Assembly: GCA_947589635.1 (NCBI GenBank)
Contig: CANQCC010000080.1
Coordinates: 1 to 7,017, forward strand
DNA length: 7,017 bases
Source: an uncultured Clostridia bacterium
GTDB lineage: Bacteria > Bacillota > Clostridia > Christensenellales > CAG-917
Direction: 5' to 3'
The notes below the pieces were generated by a model, which was not told where the DNA came from, ran no database searches, and worked only from the letters and a program-made list of their open reading frames with translations. How positions within the stretch are numbered: the stretch's first letter is position 1; each line of letters opens with the position of its first letter. The position numbers were made by a program, and so were the translations under genes. Of the stretch, positions 1 to 5,362 are shown one piece after another.

Positions 1-78
1 TGAGCGTCGAGCGTACATAGACGTACGTGACGTGAAGGAAAAGGGCGCTGACAAAGCTATTCGCCCGTACAGGCGGTT
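1..78. other. Region downstream of efp at the window edge
   Basis: These 78 bases follow the efp stop. A weak inverted repeat (minus strand CGCC-TGTACG-GGCG, about 62-75) lies just after the stop but has no T-run, so it is at most a poor terminator. No minus-strand start with a ribosome binding site is visible. One plus-strand frame is open from base 2 to a TAG at about 164-166, but most of it is antisense to efp and it cannot be assigned. Confidence 0.4.
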
Positions 79-645
79 TTACACTCTTGACATGTATTCG
101 CCGGTGCGCGTATCAATACGTATAGTATCTCCCTCATTCACAAACATGGGCACCATCAGCTCGTAGCCGGTCTCGACGGTGGCGGGCTTGGTGGCGTTGG
201 TGGCGGTGTTGCCGGCGACGGCGGGCTCGCACACGGTGATGAGGAGCTCAACAAAGTTGGGCGGCTCCACAGAGAAGGGAGAGCCTTGGAAGAACTTCAT
301 TGTGACGGGCATGTTTTCCTTGACGAAGTTGAGCGCGTCCTCGACCTGAGAGTGGTTAAGGGGGATCTGCTCGTAAGTTTCCTCGTCCATAAAGTAATAA
401 AACTCGCCGTCGGTGTAAAGATATTGCATGGTCTTCGTCTCGATGTGAGCAAGTTCAAACTTTTCGGTGGGGTTGAAGGTCTGTTCCAAAACGGCGCCTG
501 TGACGACGTTTTTCATCTTCATGCGGACAAAAGCCGCGCCCTTGCCGGGTTTGACGTGCAAAAAATCGACGACGGTCATTATCTTGTTGCCGTCATAGAG
601 GAAGGTCACGCCCTTTCTCAAATCGCCTGCCATAACTTGTGCCAT
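79..645 (-). CDS. efp: Elongation factor P
   Basis: Translation factor that binds between the P and E sites of the ribosome and rescues stalling at consecutive prolines. The 188 residues match the family length of about 185. The N-terminal KOW-like domain carries the modification loop HVKPGKGAAFVR with the tip lysine K35, equivalent to the modified K34 of E. coli and K32 of Bacillus. The loop closely resembles the Bacillus form, but no modification enzyme is encoded in the window, so the chemistry cannot be stated. The second OB domain contains EPPNFVELLITVCEPAVAGN, the third KPATVETG, and the end is IDTRTGEYMSRV. The ATG at 643-645 has AGGAGA 8 bases upstream; the in-frame ATG four codons later has no ribosome binding site. 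It has its own predicted promoter. Confidence 0.97.
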   Translation of the reverse strand: MAQVMAGDLRKGVTFLYDGNKIMTVVDFLHVKPGKGAAFVRMKMKNVVTGAVLEQTFNPTEKFELAHIETKTMQYLYTDGEFYYFMDEETYEQIPLNHSQVEDALNFVKENMPVTMKFFQGSPFSVEPPNFVELLITVCEPAVAGNTATNATKPATVETGYELMVPMFVNEGDTIRIDTRTGEYMSRV

Positions 646-678
646 AATATGTTTCTCCTAAAATGATTTTATATTTCT

Positions 679-694
679 CCGCCCTTGTCGGCGG
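679..694 (-). other. Short GC hairpin in the efp leader
   Basis: On the minus strand, CCGCC-GACAAG-GGCGG can form a 5-bp stem with a 6-base loop between the predicted efp transcription start and the ribosome binding site. No T-run follows. It may be chance or a minor stabilising hairpin. Confidence 0.25.
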
Positions 695-708
695 TCAAGC
701 CTATAGAT

Positions 709-737
709 ATTGTATCACGCAAACGCTTGCTTGGCAA
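709..737 (-). promoter_or_regulatory. Putative efp promoter
   Basis: In the 131-base gap before efp, the minus strand has TTGCCA (737 down to 732), a 17-base spacer and TACAAT (714 down to 709), near consensus for the housekeeping sigma factor. A start near 701-702 gives a leader of about 56 bases. It would let efp be expressed independently of the rny-peptidase transcript. No clear terminator separates the two units. Confidence 0.7.
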
Positions 738-776
738 GGATTATGCGCAACAACAGGTCCTTTGCCCCATTATTCC

Positions 777-1472
777 TTATTCGGGCAGGATGATAAGCTC
801 CGTTGGAATACGGCTTAAGGCGCCCTCGCCGACGACGAGGGTATCCTCTATGCGCACGCCGAGCTCGCCGGGCAGATATATCCCGGGCTCGATGGTGATG
901 ACCATGCCGTTTTCAAGCACGGTCTCGTCGCCCTTTCCTACGCGCGGCGCCTCGTGGATGAGTTTGCCCACTCCGTGCCCCGTCGTGTGGATAAATTTGT
1001 CGCCGTAACCCTTCTCCGAAATGTAATTGCGGCAAACCGCGTCAAGGTCGTGGCAGCTTATGCCCGCCCTCGTCGCCGCAACGCCAAGTTTCTGCGCCCT
1101 GTAGACGACGTCGTATACCTCGCGCTGTTTTTCATCCACGCGCCCGTACGCGAATGTGCGCGTGAAGTCCGAACAGTAGCCGCCGTACACCGCGCCCATG
1201 TCTATCGTGACAAGCATACCGCTTTCAAGCTTTGCGTCAGTGGGGACGTGATGAGGCTCCGCTCCGCCTGCCCCGTACGCGACTATGGTGTCGAAGGACA
1301 GACCCTCTCCTCCGTGCCTCTTCACAAAGTCCTCTATGAAATCGGCAAGTTCCTTTTCGCTCATGCCGCCCTTCACGGTCTCAAGCACCGCGTCATAGCA
1401 ATCGTCAATAATCTGCACAGCGCGCTTGATAAGCGCAATTTCATCCGAAGTTTTTATAATGTCGTTTTGCAT
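777..1472 (-). CDS. M24 family metallopeptidase, Xaa-Pro aminopeptidase type, catalytic domain only
   Basis: The protein has the pita-bread fold signature of proline-specific aminopeptidases (PepP/PepQ), which remove or split residues next to proline using two metal ions. The expected metal ligands are all visible: D91 (VTIDMGA), D102 (YCSDFTRTF), H166 (HTTGHGVG), E195 (TIEPGIY) and E209 (GVRIEDT). Accessory histidines H74, H162 and H173 are also present. FDTIVAYGAGGAEPHHVP and the two metal-site motifs resemble PepP/PepQ more than methionine aminopeptidase. At 231 residues it lacks the usual N-terminal creatinase-type domain of about 120-130 residues. There is no room for it upstream, as the rny stop is 9 bases away. 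The start is supported by AGAGG before the ATG. It precedes efp, a common arrangement in Bacillota. Exact substrate preference is uncertain; methionine aminopeptidase activity is a less likely alternative. Confidence 0.87.
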   Translation of the reverse strand: MQNDIIKTSDEIALIKRAVQIIDDCYDAVLETVKGGMSEKELADFIEDFVKRHGGEGLSFDTIVAYGAGGAEPHHVPTDAKLESGMLVTIDMGAVYGGYCSDFTRTFAYGRVDEKQREVYDVVYRAQKLGVAATRAGISCHDLDAVCRNYISEKGYGDKFIHTTGHGVGKLIHEAPRVGKGDETVLENGMVITIEPGIYLPGELGVRIEDTLVVGEGALSRIPTELIILPE

Positions 1473-1481
1473 ATTCGCCTC

Positions 1482-3107
1482 TTATTTTGCGTATTGAACG
1501 CTTCTGACCTCGCGGATGACGTTGACCTTGATCTGTCCGGGATATTCCATCTCGTTCTCAAGTTTTTCGGCGATCTCCTTTGCGAGGAAGACGGTGTTGG
1601 CGTCGTTGACCTGCTCGGGCTTGACAAGCACGCGTATCTCCCTGCCCGCCTGCACCGCGAAGGTCTGATCCACGCCGTCGAAGGACTTTGCGATCTCCTC
1701 GAGTTTTTCTATGCGCTTGACGTAGTTTTCAAGCGATTCGCGACGCGCGCCGGGACGTGCGCTTGAGATTGCGTCCGCCGCCTGAACAAGCACAGCGTCT
1801 ATCGTCTGCGGGTCTATGTCGCCGTGGTGAGCGGCTATGGCGTGAATGACTTCGCTGCTTTCGCGGTACTTTTTGGCGATTTCCACGCCAAGTTGAATGT
1901 GGGTGCCTTCAAGCTCGTGATCGACGGCCTTGCCTATGTCGTGCAACAGGCCCGCGCGCCTTGCTATCTTGGGATCGACGCCAAGTTCCGCCGCCATGAC
2001 CGACGCAAGCGAGGCGACCTCCACGGAGTGCTTAAGCACGTTCTGCCCATAGCTCGTACGATATTTGAGCCTGCCGAGTATCTTGATAAGTTCGGGATGC
2101 AAGCCGTGCACCTGCGCGTCAAACGCGGCGGCCTCGCCCGCTTCCTTTATGCCCGCTTCCACTTCGCGGCGCACTTTGTCGACCATCTCCTCTATGCGAG
2201 CGGGATGTATGCGACCGTCCGTGATGAGCTTTTCAAGAGTAAGCCTCGCCACCTCGCGGCGAACGGGATCAAAACTTGAAAGCGTTATGACGTCGGGAGT
2301 GTCGTCGATGATGAGGTCTACTCCCGTGGCGCTTTCAAGCGCGCGGATGTTTCTGCCCATGCGGCCGATTATCCTGCCCTTCATCTCGTCGTTGGGAAGA
2401 GAGACGACGGACACGGTGTTTTCGGTGGCGTGGTCGGCGGCGCAGCGCTGTATCGCCTGAGAGACGATGTTTTGCGCCTCTTTGACCGCATTGTCCTTTG
2501 CGTCGGCGATTATGCGTTTTGCCTCCTGAGCGGCGTCCTTTTTGACGTCTTCAAGCAGCGCCGTCCTAAGTTCGTACGCGGCCTCGTCCTTTGTCATGCC
2601 GGCGACGCGCTCCAACTCGCTTTGCACCTTTTGCTGAGCGCCGCCAAGTTCCTCCTCGATGGATTTTAGCTTTTCTTTTGTCTCGTCGATCTGCTTCTGA
2701 GCTTTTTCGATGTCCTCTGCCTTACGGTCGAGGGAGGCGTCCTTTTTGTCCTGCTGTTCCTGCCTCTTTTCGATGGCGGCTTCGCGCGCGGCGAGCTTAT
2801 TTTCGGTACGCTGCCATTCCTGTTTGCGCTCTTTTGTCTCGTGTTCGAAGTCGGCGCGCATCTTTTTGCGCTGTTCTTCGGCCTCTATCAAGCCGTCCTG
2901 ACGTATCGTCTTTGCTTCGAGTTTTGCTTCTTCGATAATTCTTTTCGCCTCGTCGTTGGCGTTGCCGATCTTCTTAGAGGCGCCCGTGCGATAGATGAAA
3001 TACAAAACAAAACATCCAATCACCGCACCGACCGCCGCCGTAGCAACCGCAATGCCCGCAATGGCGCCGCTGCTTAACGCGGAAATAATAGTGTTGAAAA
3101 GGGTCAT
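1482..3107 (-). CDS. rny: Ribonuclease Y
   Basis: Membrane-anchored endoribonuclease that starts mRNA decay and riboswitch turnover in Firmicutes. The 541 residues are about 20 more than the Bacillus protein, the extra lying near the N-terminus. A hydrophobic segment (about 13-39) anchors it. A long charged coiled coil follows (about 45-215), then QRCAADHATENTVSVVSLPNDEMKGR leading into the KH domain (about 230-290). The HD domain follows with H360, HD at 389-390 (AGLLHDIGKAVDHELEGTH), HH at 427-428 and D445, then a conserved C-terminal domain ending in SVQYAK. The KH loop reads GRMGRNIR instead of the usual GREGRNIR (M250). The start is supported by GGAGG 6 bases upstream. It has its own promoter and a long leader, and it ends 9 bases before the M24 peptidase gene. 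Confidence 0.97.
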   Translation of the reverse strand: MTLFNTIISALSSGAIAGIAVATAAVGAVIGCFVLYFIYRTGASKKIGNANDEAKRIIEEAKLEAKTIRQDGLIEAEEQRKKMRADFEHETKERKQEWQRTENKLAAREAAIEKRQEQQDKKDASLDRKAEDIEKAQKQIDETKEKLKSIEEELGGAQQKVQSELERVAGMTKDEAAYELRTALLEDVKKDAAQEAKRIIADAKDNAVKEAQNIVSQAIQRCAADHATENTVSVVSLPNDEMKGRIIGRMGRNIRALESATGVDLIIDDTPDVITLSSFDPVRREVARLTLEKLITDGRIHPARIEEMVDKVRREVEAGIKEAGEAAAFDAQVHGLHPELIKILGRLKYRTSYGQNVLKHSVEVASLASVMAAELGVDPKIARRAGLLHDIGKAVDHELEGTHIQLGVEIAKKYRESSEVIHAIAAHHGDIDPQTIDAVLVQAADAISSARPGARRESLENYVKRIEKLEEIAKSFDGVDQTFAVQAGREIRVLVKPEQVNDANTVFLAKEIAEKLENEMEYPGQIKVNVIREVRSVQYAK

Positions 3108-3185
3108 ACCTGACCTCCATTTATATAATCAAAACCACGCTAAAGAAAACTGCGCCAAAAAGCAAAAGAGCCTTATGCCCTGCAT

Positions 3186-3221
3186 CGACTTATCCCCGCG
3201 CCTGCGCGTCTTATCCGCGCC
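3186..3221 (-). repeat. Imperfect direct repeats with a hairpin in the rny leader
   Basis: Two near-copies lie 21 bases apart on the plus strand: CGACTTATCCCCGCGCC (3186-3202) and CGTCTTATCCGCGCC (3207-3221). In the transcript both give a GGAUAAG core flanked by GC-rich sequence. The second copy is also the centre of a perfect inverted repeat, GCGCG-N7-CGCGC (3204-3220), which places AUAAG in a hairpin loop. A third CAUAAG occurs nearby (minus strand, about 3172-3177). Repeated loop motifs can mark protein-binding sites in a leader RNA, but I match no known riboswitch or leader family. Confidence 0.4.
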
Positions 3222-3228
3222 GCGCGCC

Positions 3229-3244
3229 TTCGGAAAACTCCGAA
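3229..3244 (-). repeat. Perfect inverted repeat in the rny leader
   Basis: TTCGGA-AAAC-TCCGAA on the plus strand is a perfect inverted repeat with 6-base arms and a 4-base spacer. On the minus strand it reads TTCGGA-GTTT-TCCGAA, so the transcript could form a 6-bp hairpin at the edge of the GC-rich block. It has the same 6-4-6 layout as the recA palindrome but different arms. It may be an RNA hairpin or a protein site; no T-run follows. Confidence 0.4.
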
Positions 3245-3302
3245 ACAAAATATATATCTATACAAGTCAACATGTTTTCTATATTATAGTTTTGTCAAAA
3301 GT

Positions 3303-3331
3303 ATTATATCTCAACTTGGCAATAAAGTCAA
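3303..3331 (-). promoter_or_regulatory. Putative rny promoter, near consensus
   Basis: On the minus strand, TTGACT (3331 down to 3326) is followed by a 17-base spacer and TATAAT (3308 down to 3303), almost perfect for the housekeeping sigma factor. Transcription would start near 3296, giving a leader of about 190 bases before the rny ATG. It comes after the recA terminator, so rny probably depends on it. Confidence 0.78.
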
Positions 3332-3336
3332 TCATA

Positions 3337-3354
3337 GCGCAAAAAAAGTTGCGC
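3337..3354. repeat. Inverted repeat just upstream of the rny promoter
   Basis: GCGCAA-AAAAAG-TTGCGC is a perfect inverted repeat with 6-base arms and a 6-base A-rich spacer. It ends 5 bases upstream of the rny -35 box (3326-3331). It could be an operator, or the A-tract could act as an upstream promoter element. On the minus strand the T-run lies within the loop rather than after the stem, so it is not a standard terminator. Function unknown. Confidence 0.35.
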
Positions 3355-3498
3355 CCGCCTCGCCTTTTGCAGAGTTCTTACAAAAACCGCCGCCGACGGA
3401 AAGTTTTCCCGCCGCTTTTTCCGCTCCTCGTATAATGCGCTGCCACACCAAAATATGCGATATGTGATAAGTTTTGCGGCGTTTTTAGGCGCTCGGAC

Positions 3499-3538
3499 AA
3501 AAAAAATCTTCCGAAAATGCGGCGCGTTTTCGGAAGAT
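3499..3538 (-). terminator. Strong intrinsic terminator of recA
   Basis: On the minus strand, ATCTTCCGAAAA (3538 down to 3527) pairs perfectly with TTTTCGGAAGAT (3517 down to 3506) around a 9-base GC-rich loop. It runs straight into a T-run ending at 3499. The stem begins 22 bases after the recA TGA (3561-3563). A 12-bp perfect stem plus T-run is a textbook rho-independent terminator. It works only in the minus direction, because the other side has no T-run. Confidence 0.93.
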
Positions 3539-3560
3539 ACAAAACGTTATGCCAAAACTT

Positions 3561-4577
3561 TCATTCGCGGTTTAAGCCGTACTTTTCTCTTATGCCCGCG
3601 TCGATTTCGGCGAAAACTTCGGGATTGCTTTCAAGATAGGCGACCGCCTTATCCCTGCCCTGACCGATCTTTTCGTCGTTGTAGCTGAACCAGCTGCCGC
3701 CCTTTTGCACTATGCCCGCCTCGACCGCAAGATCAAGCACGCACGCTGTGTTGGAAATGCCCTTGCCGTACATGATGTCAAACTCCGCAACTTTGAAGGG
3801 AGGCGCGACTTTGTTTTTGACTATCTTTGCGGCGACATGGTTGCCGATGATGTCGGAGCCGTCCTTTACGGTATCCTTTTTTCGGATATCTATACGGACG
3901 GAAGCGTAAAATTTGAGCGCTTTGCCGCCTGTGGTCGTCTCCGGATTGCCGTACATGACGCCGACCTTTTCGCGCAATTGATTTATGAAAATTATCGTGC
4001 ACTTGCTCTTGGAGGATACCGCTGTAAGTTTTCTGAGCGCCTGCGACATCAGCCTCGCCTGAAGACCGACGTGGCTGTCGCCCATATCGCCGTCTATCTC
4101 CGCGCGCGGAGTGAGCGCCGCGACGGAATCCACTACGATTATGTCGACCGCGCCGCTTCTTACCAACGTCTCGCAGATATCGAGAGCCTGCTCGCCGTCG
4201 TCGGGCTGAGCTATGTACAGGTCCTCAAGCCGCACGCCGAGGTTTTGCGCGTATACGGGGTCGATCGCATGCTCCGCGTCGATAAAAGCCGCCGTTCCGC
4301 CCGATTTTTGCACTTCGGCTATGCAATGCAGCGCGACCGTGGTCTTGCCCGAGGATTCCGGGCCGTAGATCTCGACTATCCTGCCCTTGGGGATGCCGCC
4401 GATGCCAAGCGCCATGTCAAGCGTGAGGCATCCCGTCGAGATTGCCTCGACAGGTTGTACGTTGTCGTCGCCGAGGCGCATGATGGAGCCCTTTCCAAAC
4501 TGCTTTTCTATCTTGTCAAGAGCCTCCTGCAGGCTTTCTTCCCTTGTTTTGGGCTTTTGAATTTTGCTGTCTGCCAT
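3561..4577 (-). CDS. recA: Recombinase RecA
   Basis: ATP-dependent DNA strand-exchange protein that forms filaments on single-stranded DNA and stimulates LexA self-cleavage. The 338 residues are nearly full length. Walker A is GPESSGKT (72-79), the catalytic glutamate is in FIDAEHAID (E102), and Walker B is DIIVVDS (D150). Loop L1 follows in RAEIDGDMGDSHVGLQARLM, and the allosteric glutamine in FINQLREKVGV (Q200) leads into loop L2 (NPETTTGGKALKFY). The end (EKYGLNRE) is short and lacks the long acidic tail of the E. coli protein. QPDDGEQAL replaces the more common QPDTGEQAL or QPDNGEQAL. The start is supported by AAGGAG 6 bases upstream. A candidate promoter and operator lie before it and a strong terminator 22 bases after, so it appears to be a self-contained unit. 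No recX follows. Confidence 0.98.
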   Translation of the reverse strand: MADSKIQKPKTREESLQEALDKIEKQFGKGSIMRLGDDNVQPVEAISTGCLTLDMALGIGGIPKGRIVEIYGPESSGKTTVALHCIAEVQKSGGTAAFIDAEHAIDPVYAQNLGVRLEDLYIAQPDDGEQALDICETLVRSGAVDIIVVDSVAALTPRAEIDGDMGDSHVGLQARLMSQALRKLTAVSSKSKCTIIFINQLREKVGVMYGNPETTTGGKALKFYASVRIDIRKKDTVKDGSDIIGNHVAAKIVKNKVAPPFKVAEFDIMYGKGISNTACVLDLAVEAGIVQKGGSWFSYNDEKIGQGRDKAVAYLESNPEVFAEIDAGIREKYGLNRE

Positions 4578-4590
4578 ATGTAACTCCTTC

Positions 4591-4604
4591 AGCTCGCGAG
4601 AGCT
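4591..4604 (-). other. Small hairpin just before the recA ribosome binding site
   Basis: On the minus strand, AGCTC-TCGC-GAGCT can fold into a 5-bp stem with a 4-base loop. It is followed at once by GAAGGAG (4590 down to 4584), 6 bases before the recA ATG. It lies within the short predicted leader and could modestly affect translation or mRNA stability. The stem is short and may be chance. Confidence 0.3.
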
Positions 4605-4616
4605 ATTTTCAATTTG

Positions 4617-4645
4617 ATTATATCTTGGTCGATGTACCGTTTTCG
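4617..4645 (-). promoter_or_regulatory. Putative recA promoter
   Basis: In the 77 bases between cinA and recA, the minus strand has a perfect TATAAT (4622 down to 4617). With 17-base spacing the -35 position (4645 down to 4640) reads CGAAAA, a poor match, and it sits inside the palindrome described separately. A start near 4609-4610 would leave a leader of about 32 bases. A perfect -10 box with a weak -35 box under a palindrome is typical of a regulated promoter, but this is inference. Confidence 0.6.
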
Positions 4646-4649
4646 GTAC
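4634..4649. promoter_or_regulatory. Perfect palindrome over the recA -35 position, candidate SOS/LexA-type operator
   Basis: GTACCG-TTTT-CGGTAC is a perfect inverted repeat with 6-base arms and a 4-base spacer. Its centre lies 22 bases, about two helical turns, upstream of the centre of the recA -10 box, so a bound repressor would cover the -35 position. LexA operators in many phyla are inverted repeats with a 4-base gap, and recA is the classic SOS gene. The canonical Firmicutes box GAAC-N4-GTTC is not present upstream of recA. There is no T-run after the repeat on the minus strand, so it is not a cinA terminator. Operator function and LexA as the binder are inferences. Confidence 0.5.
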
Positions 4650-4654
4650 GCGAT

Positions 4655-5350
4655 TTACAGTGTGAACACCTCGCCGCGCAAATATTTGATGAGGTAGTAC
4701 AGCGCGAGATTTGCGGTCTGTTTGCGGATCTGTTCTCTTGTGCCCTCAAGGCGCCTTTCAAACGCGGTGATGAAATCGCCGCCGCCCACACCGATATACA
4801 CAAGTCCTACGGGTTTGCCCTCGTCGCCGTCGGGGCCCGCAAGTCCCGTAGTGGCAAGGCCTATGTCGACGGGCGCCACGTTGAGGCCGCGCACCATCTC
4901 TATTGCGGTCTGCTTGCTGACCGCGCCGTAATTTGAAAGCGTCGTCTTCTTTACGCCGAGCCTGTCCGTTTTGGACAGCTTGTTGTAGCACACTATGCCC
5001 TCGAAAAAGTTTGCGCTTATGCCGGGAATGTCCGTGATGGCGGCGCATACAAGCCCGCCAGTCAGGCTTTCGGCGACCGCGAGAGTGCGCCCATTTCTCT
5101 TAAGCAGAGTCGCGGCAGTCTCGGCAAGTCCCATGCCGAACGCGCTGTACACCTCTGTCTCGAAGGACCTGTATACCCAGCTTTTTATGTGGTCGAAGGC
5201 GGGTTTTTTAAGCTCCGACGTCATAGTGATCGTGACGTCGAGGTTGTCCTCGACCACGTCGAAGTTTACGCCCTTATCCTTAAACGGGGCGAGCCTGCGC
5301 AGCACCTCGTCCTCTTTAAGTCCGCAAAGTTTTACTGTCTCCGTCTGCAT
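4655..5350 (-). CDS. cinA: CinA-like protein lacking the N-terminal MoCF domain (NMN deamidase type)
   Basis: The C-terminal part (about residues 75-231) is a CinA/PncC domain, which in characterised members deamidates nicotinamide mononucleotide to nicotinate mononucleotide in NAD salvage. Family motifs are present: AESLTGG (93-99), EGIVCYNKLSKTDRLGV (117-133), YGAVS (141-145) and TTGLAGPDGDEGKPVGLVYIG (167-187). Residues 1-70 (VKLCGLKEDEVLRRL, then NLDVTITMTSE) resemble the KH-like middle domain of full CinA. Full CinA proteins have about 410 residues and begin with a molybdopterin-binding-like domain of about 170; this one has 231 and lacks it. The short form looks genuine rather than a missed start: AGGAGG lies 5 bases before the ATG, and the rimO stop is only 12 bases upstream. 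The gene directly precedes recA, as cinA commonly does. Deamidase activity is inferred from the family. Confidence 0.88.
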   Translation of the reverse strand: MQTETVKLCGLKEDEVLRRLAPFKDKGVNFDVVEDNLDVTITMTSELKKPAFDHIKSWVYRSFETEVYSAFGMGLAETAATLLKRNGRTLAVAESLTGGLVCAAITDIPGISANFFEGIVCYNKLSKTDRLGVKKTTLSNYGAVSKQTAIEMVRGLNVAPVDIGLATTGLAGPDGDEGKPVGLVYIGVGGGDFITAFERRLEGTREQIRKQTANLALYYLIKYLRGEVFTL

Positions 5351-5362
5351 ATTTGCCTCCTG

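Larger units (their letters stand above)
3108..3498. other. Gene-free region between the recA terminator and rny
   Basis: About 390 bases with no convincing gene on either strand; the plus-strand frame crossing it has no family resemblance and continues into the antisense of rny. From the recA side it contains a GC-mixed stretch with no clear signal (3355-3498), a GCGCAA/TTGCGC inverted repeat (3337-3354) and a near-consensus rny promoter (3303-3331). The predicted rny leader follows, with an AT-rich tract (3241-3300, 13 G or C in 60 by my count), a GC-rich block (3181-3240, 39 in 60) carrying repeats, and the rny ribosome binding site. A small RNA or structured leader is possible, but I recognise no known family. 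Confidence 0.6.

Noticed and set aside
731..743. CTTGC-CAA-GCAAG repeat after the peptidase gene as a terminator
   Set aside because: The stem has only 5 bp with a 3-base loop and no T-run, and it overlaps the efp -35 box.
954..1766. Plus-strand open frame of about 270 codons across the peptidase and rny
   Set aside because: It spans the opposite strand of two confident genes and their junction, with no ribosome binding site or family motif.
3373..3421. GC-rich stretch with T-run as a second terminator in the recA-rny gap
   Set aside because: The only symmetrical part (GGAAA/TTTCC) leaves a 2-base loop, and the T-run is not next to a usable stem.
2995..3435. Plus-strand open frame crossing the recA-rny gap
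   Set aside because: It begins antisense to the rny membrane segment, changes composition abruptly, and overlies the rny promoter and leader; low-complexity basic sequence with no family match.
3430..3435. Plus-strand TATAAT as a promoter
   Set aside because: No -35 match at 16-18 bases upstream and no plus-strand gene downstream.
3705..4583. Long plus-strand open frame (about 292 codons) opposite recA
   Set aside because: It is entirely antisense to a certain recA, resembles no family I know, and is the expected shadow of GC-biased codon use.
4634..4649. The recA upstream palindrome as a terminator for cinA
   Set aside because: The 6-bp stem is not followed by a T-run on the minus strand, so intrinsic termination is unlikely.
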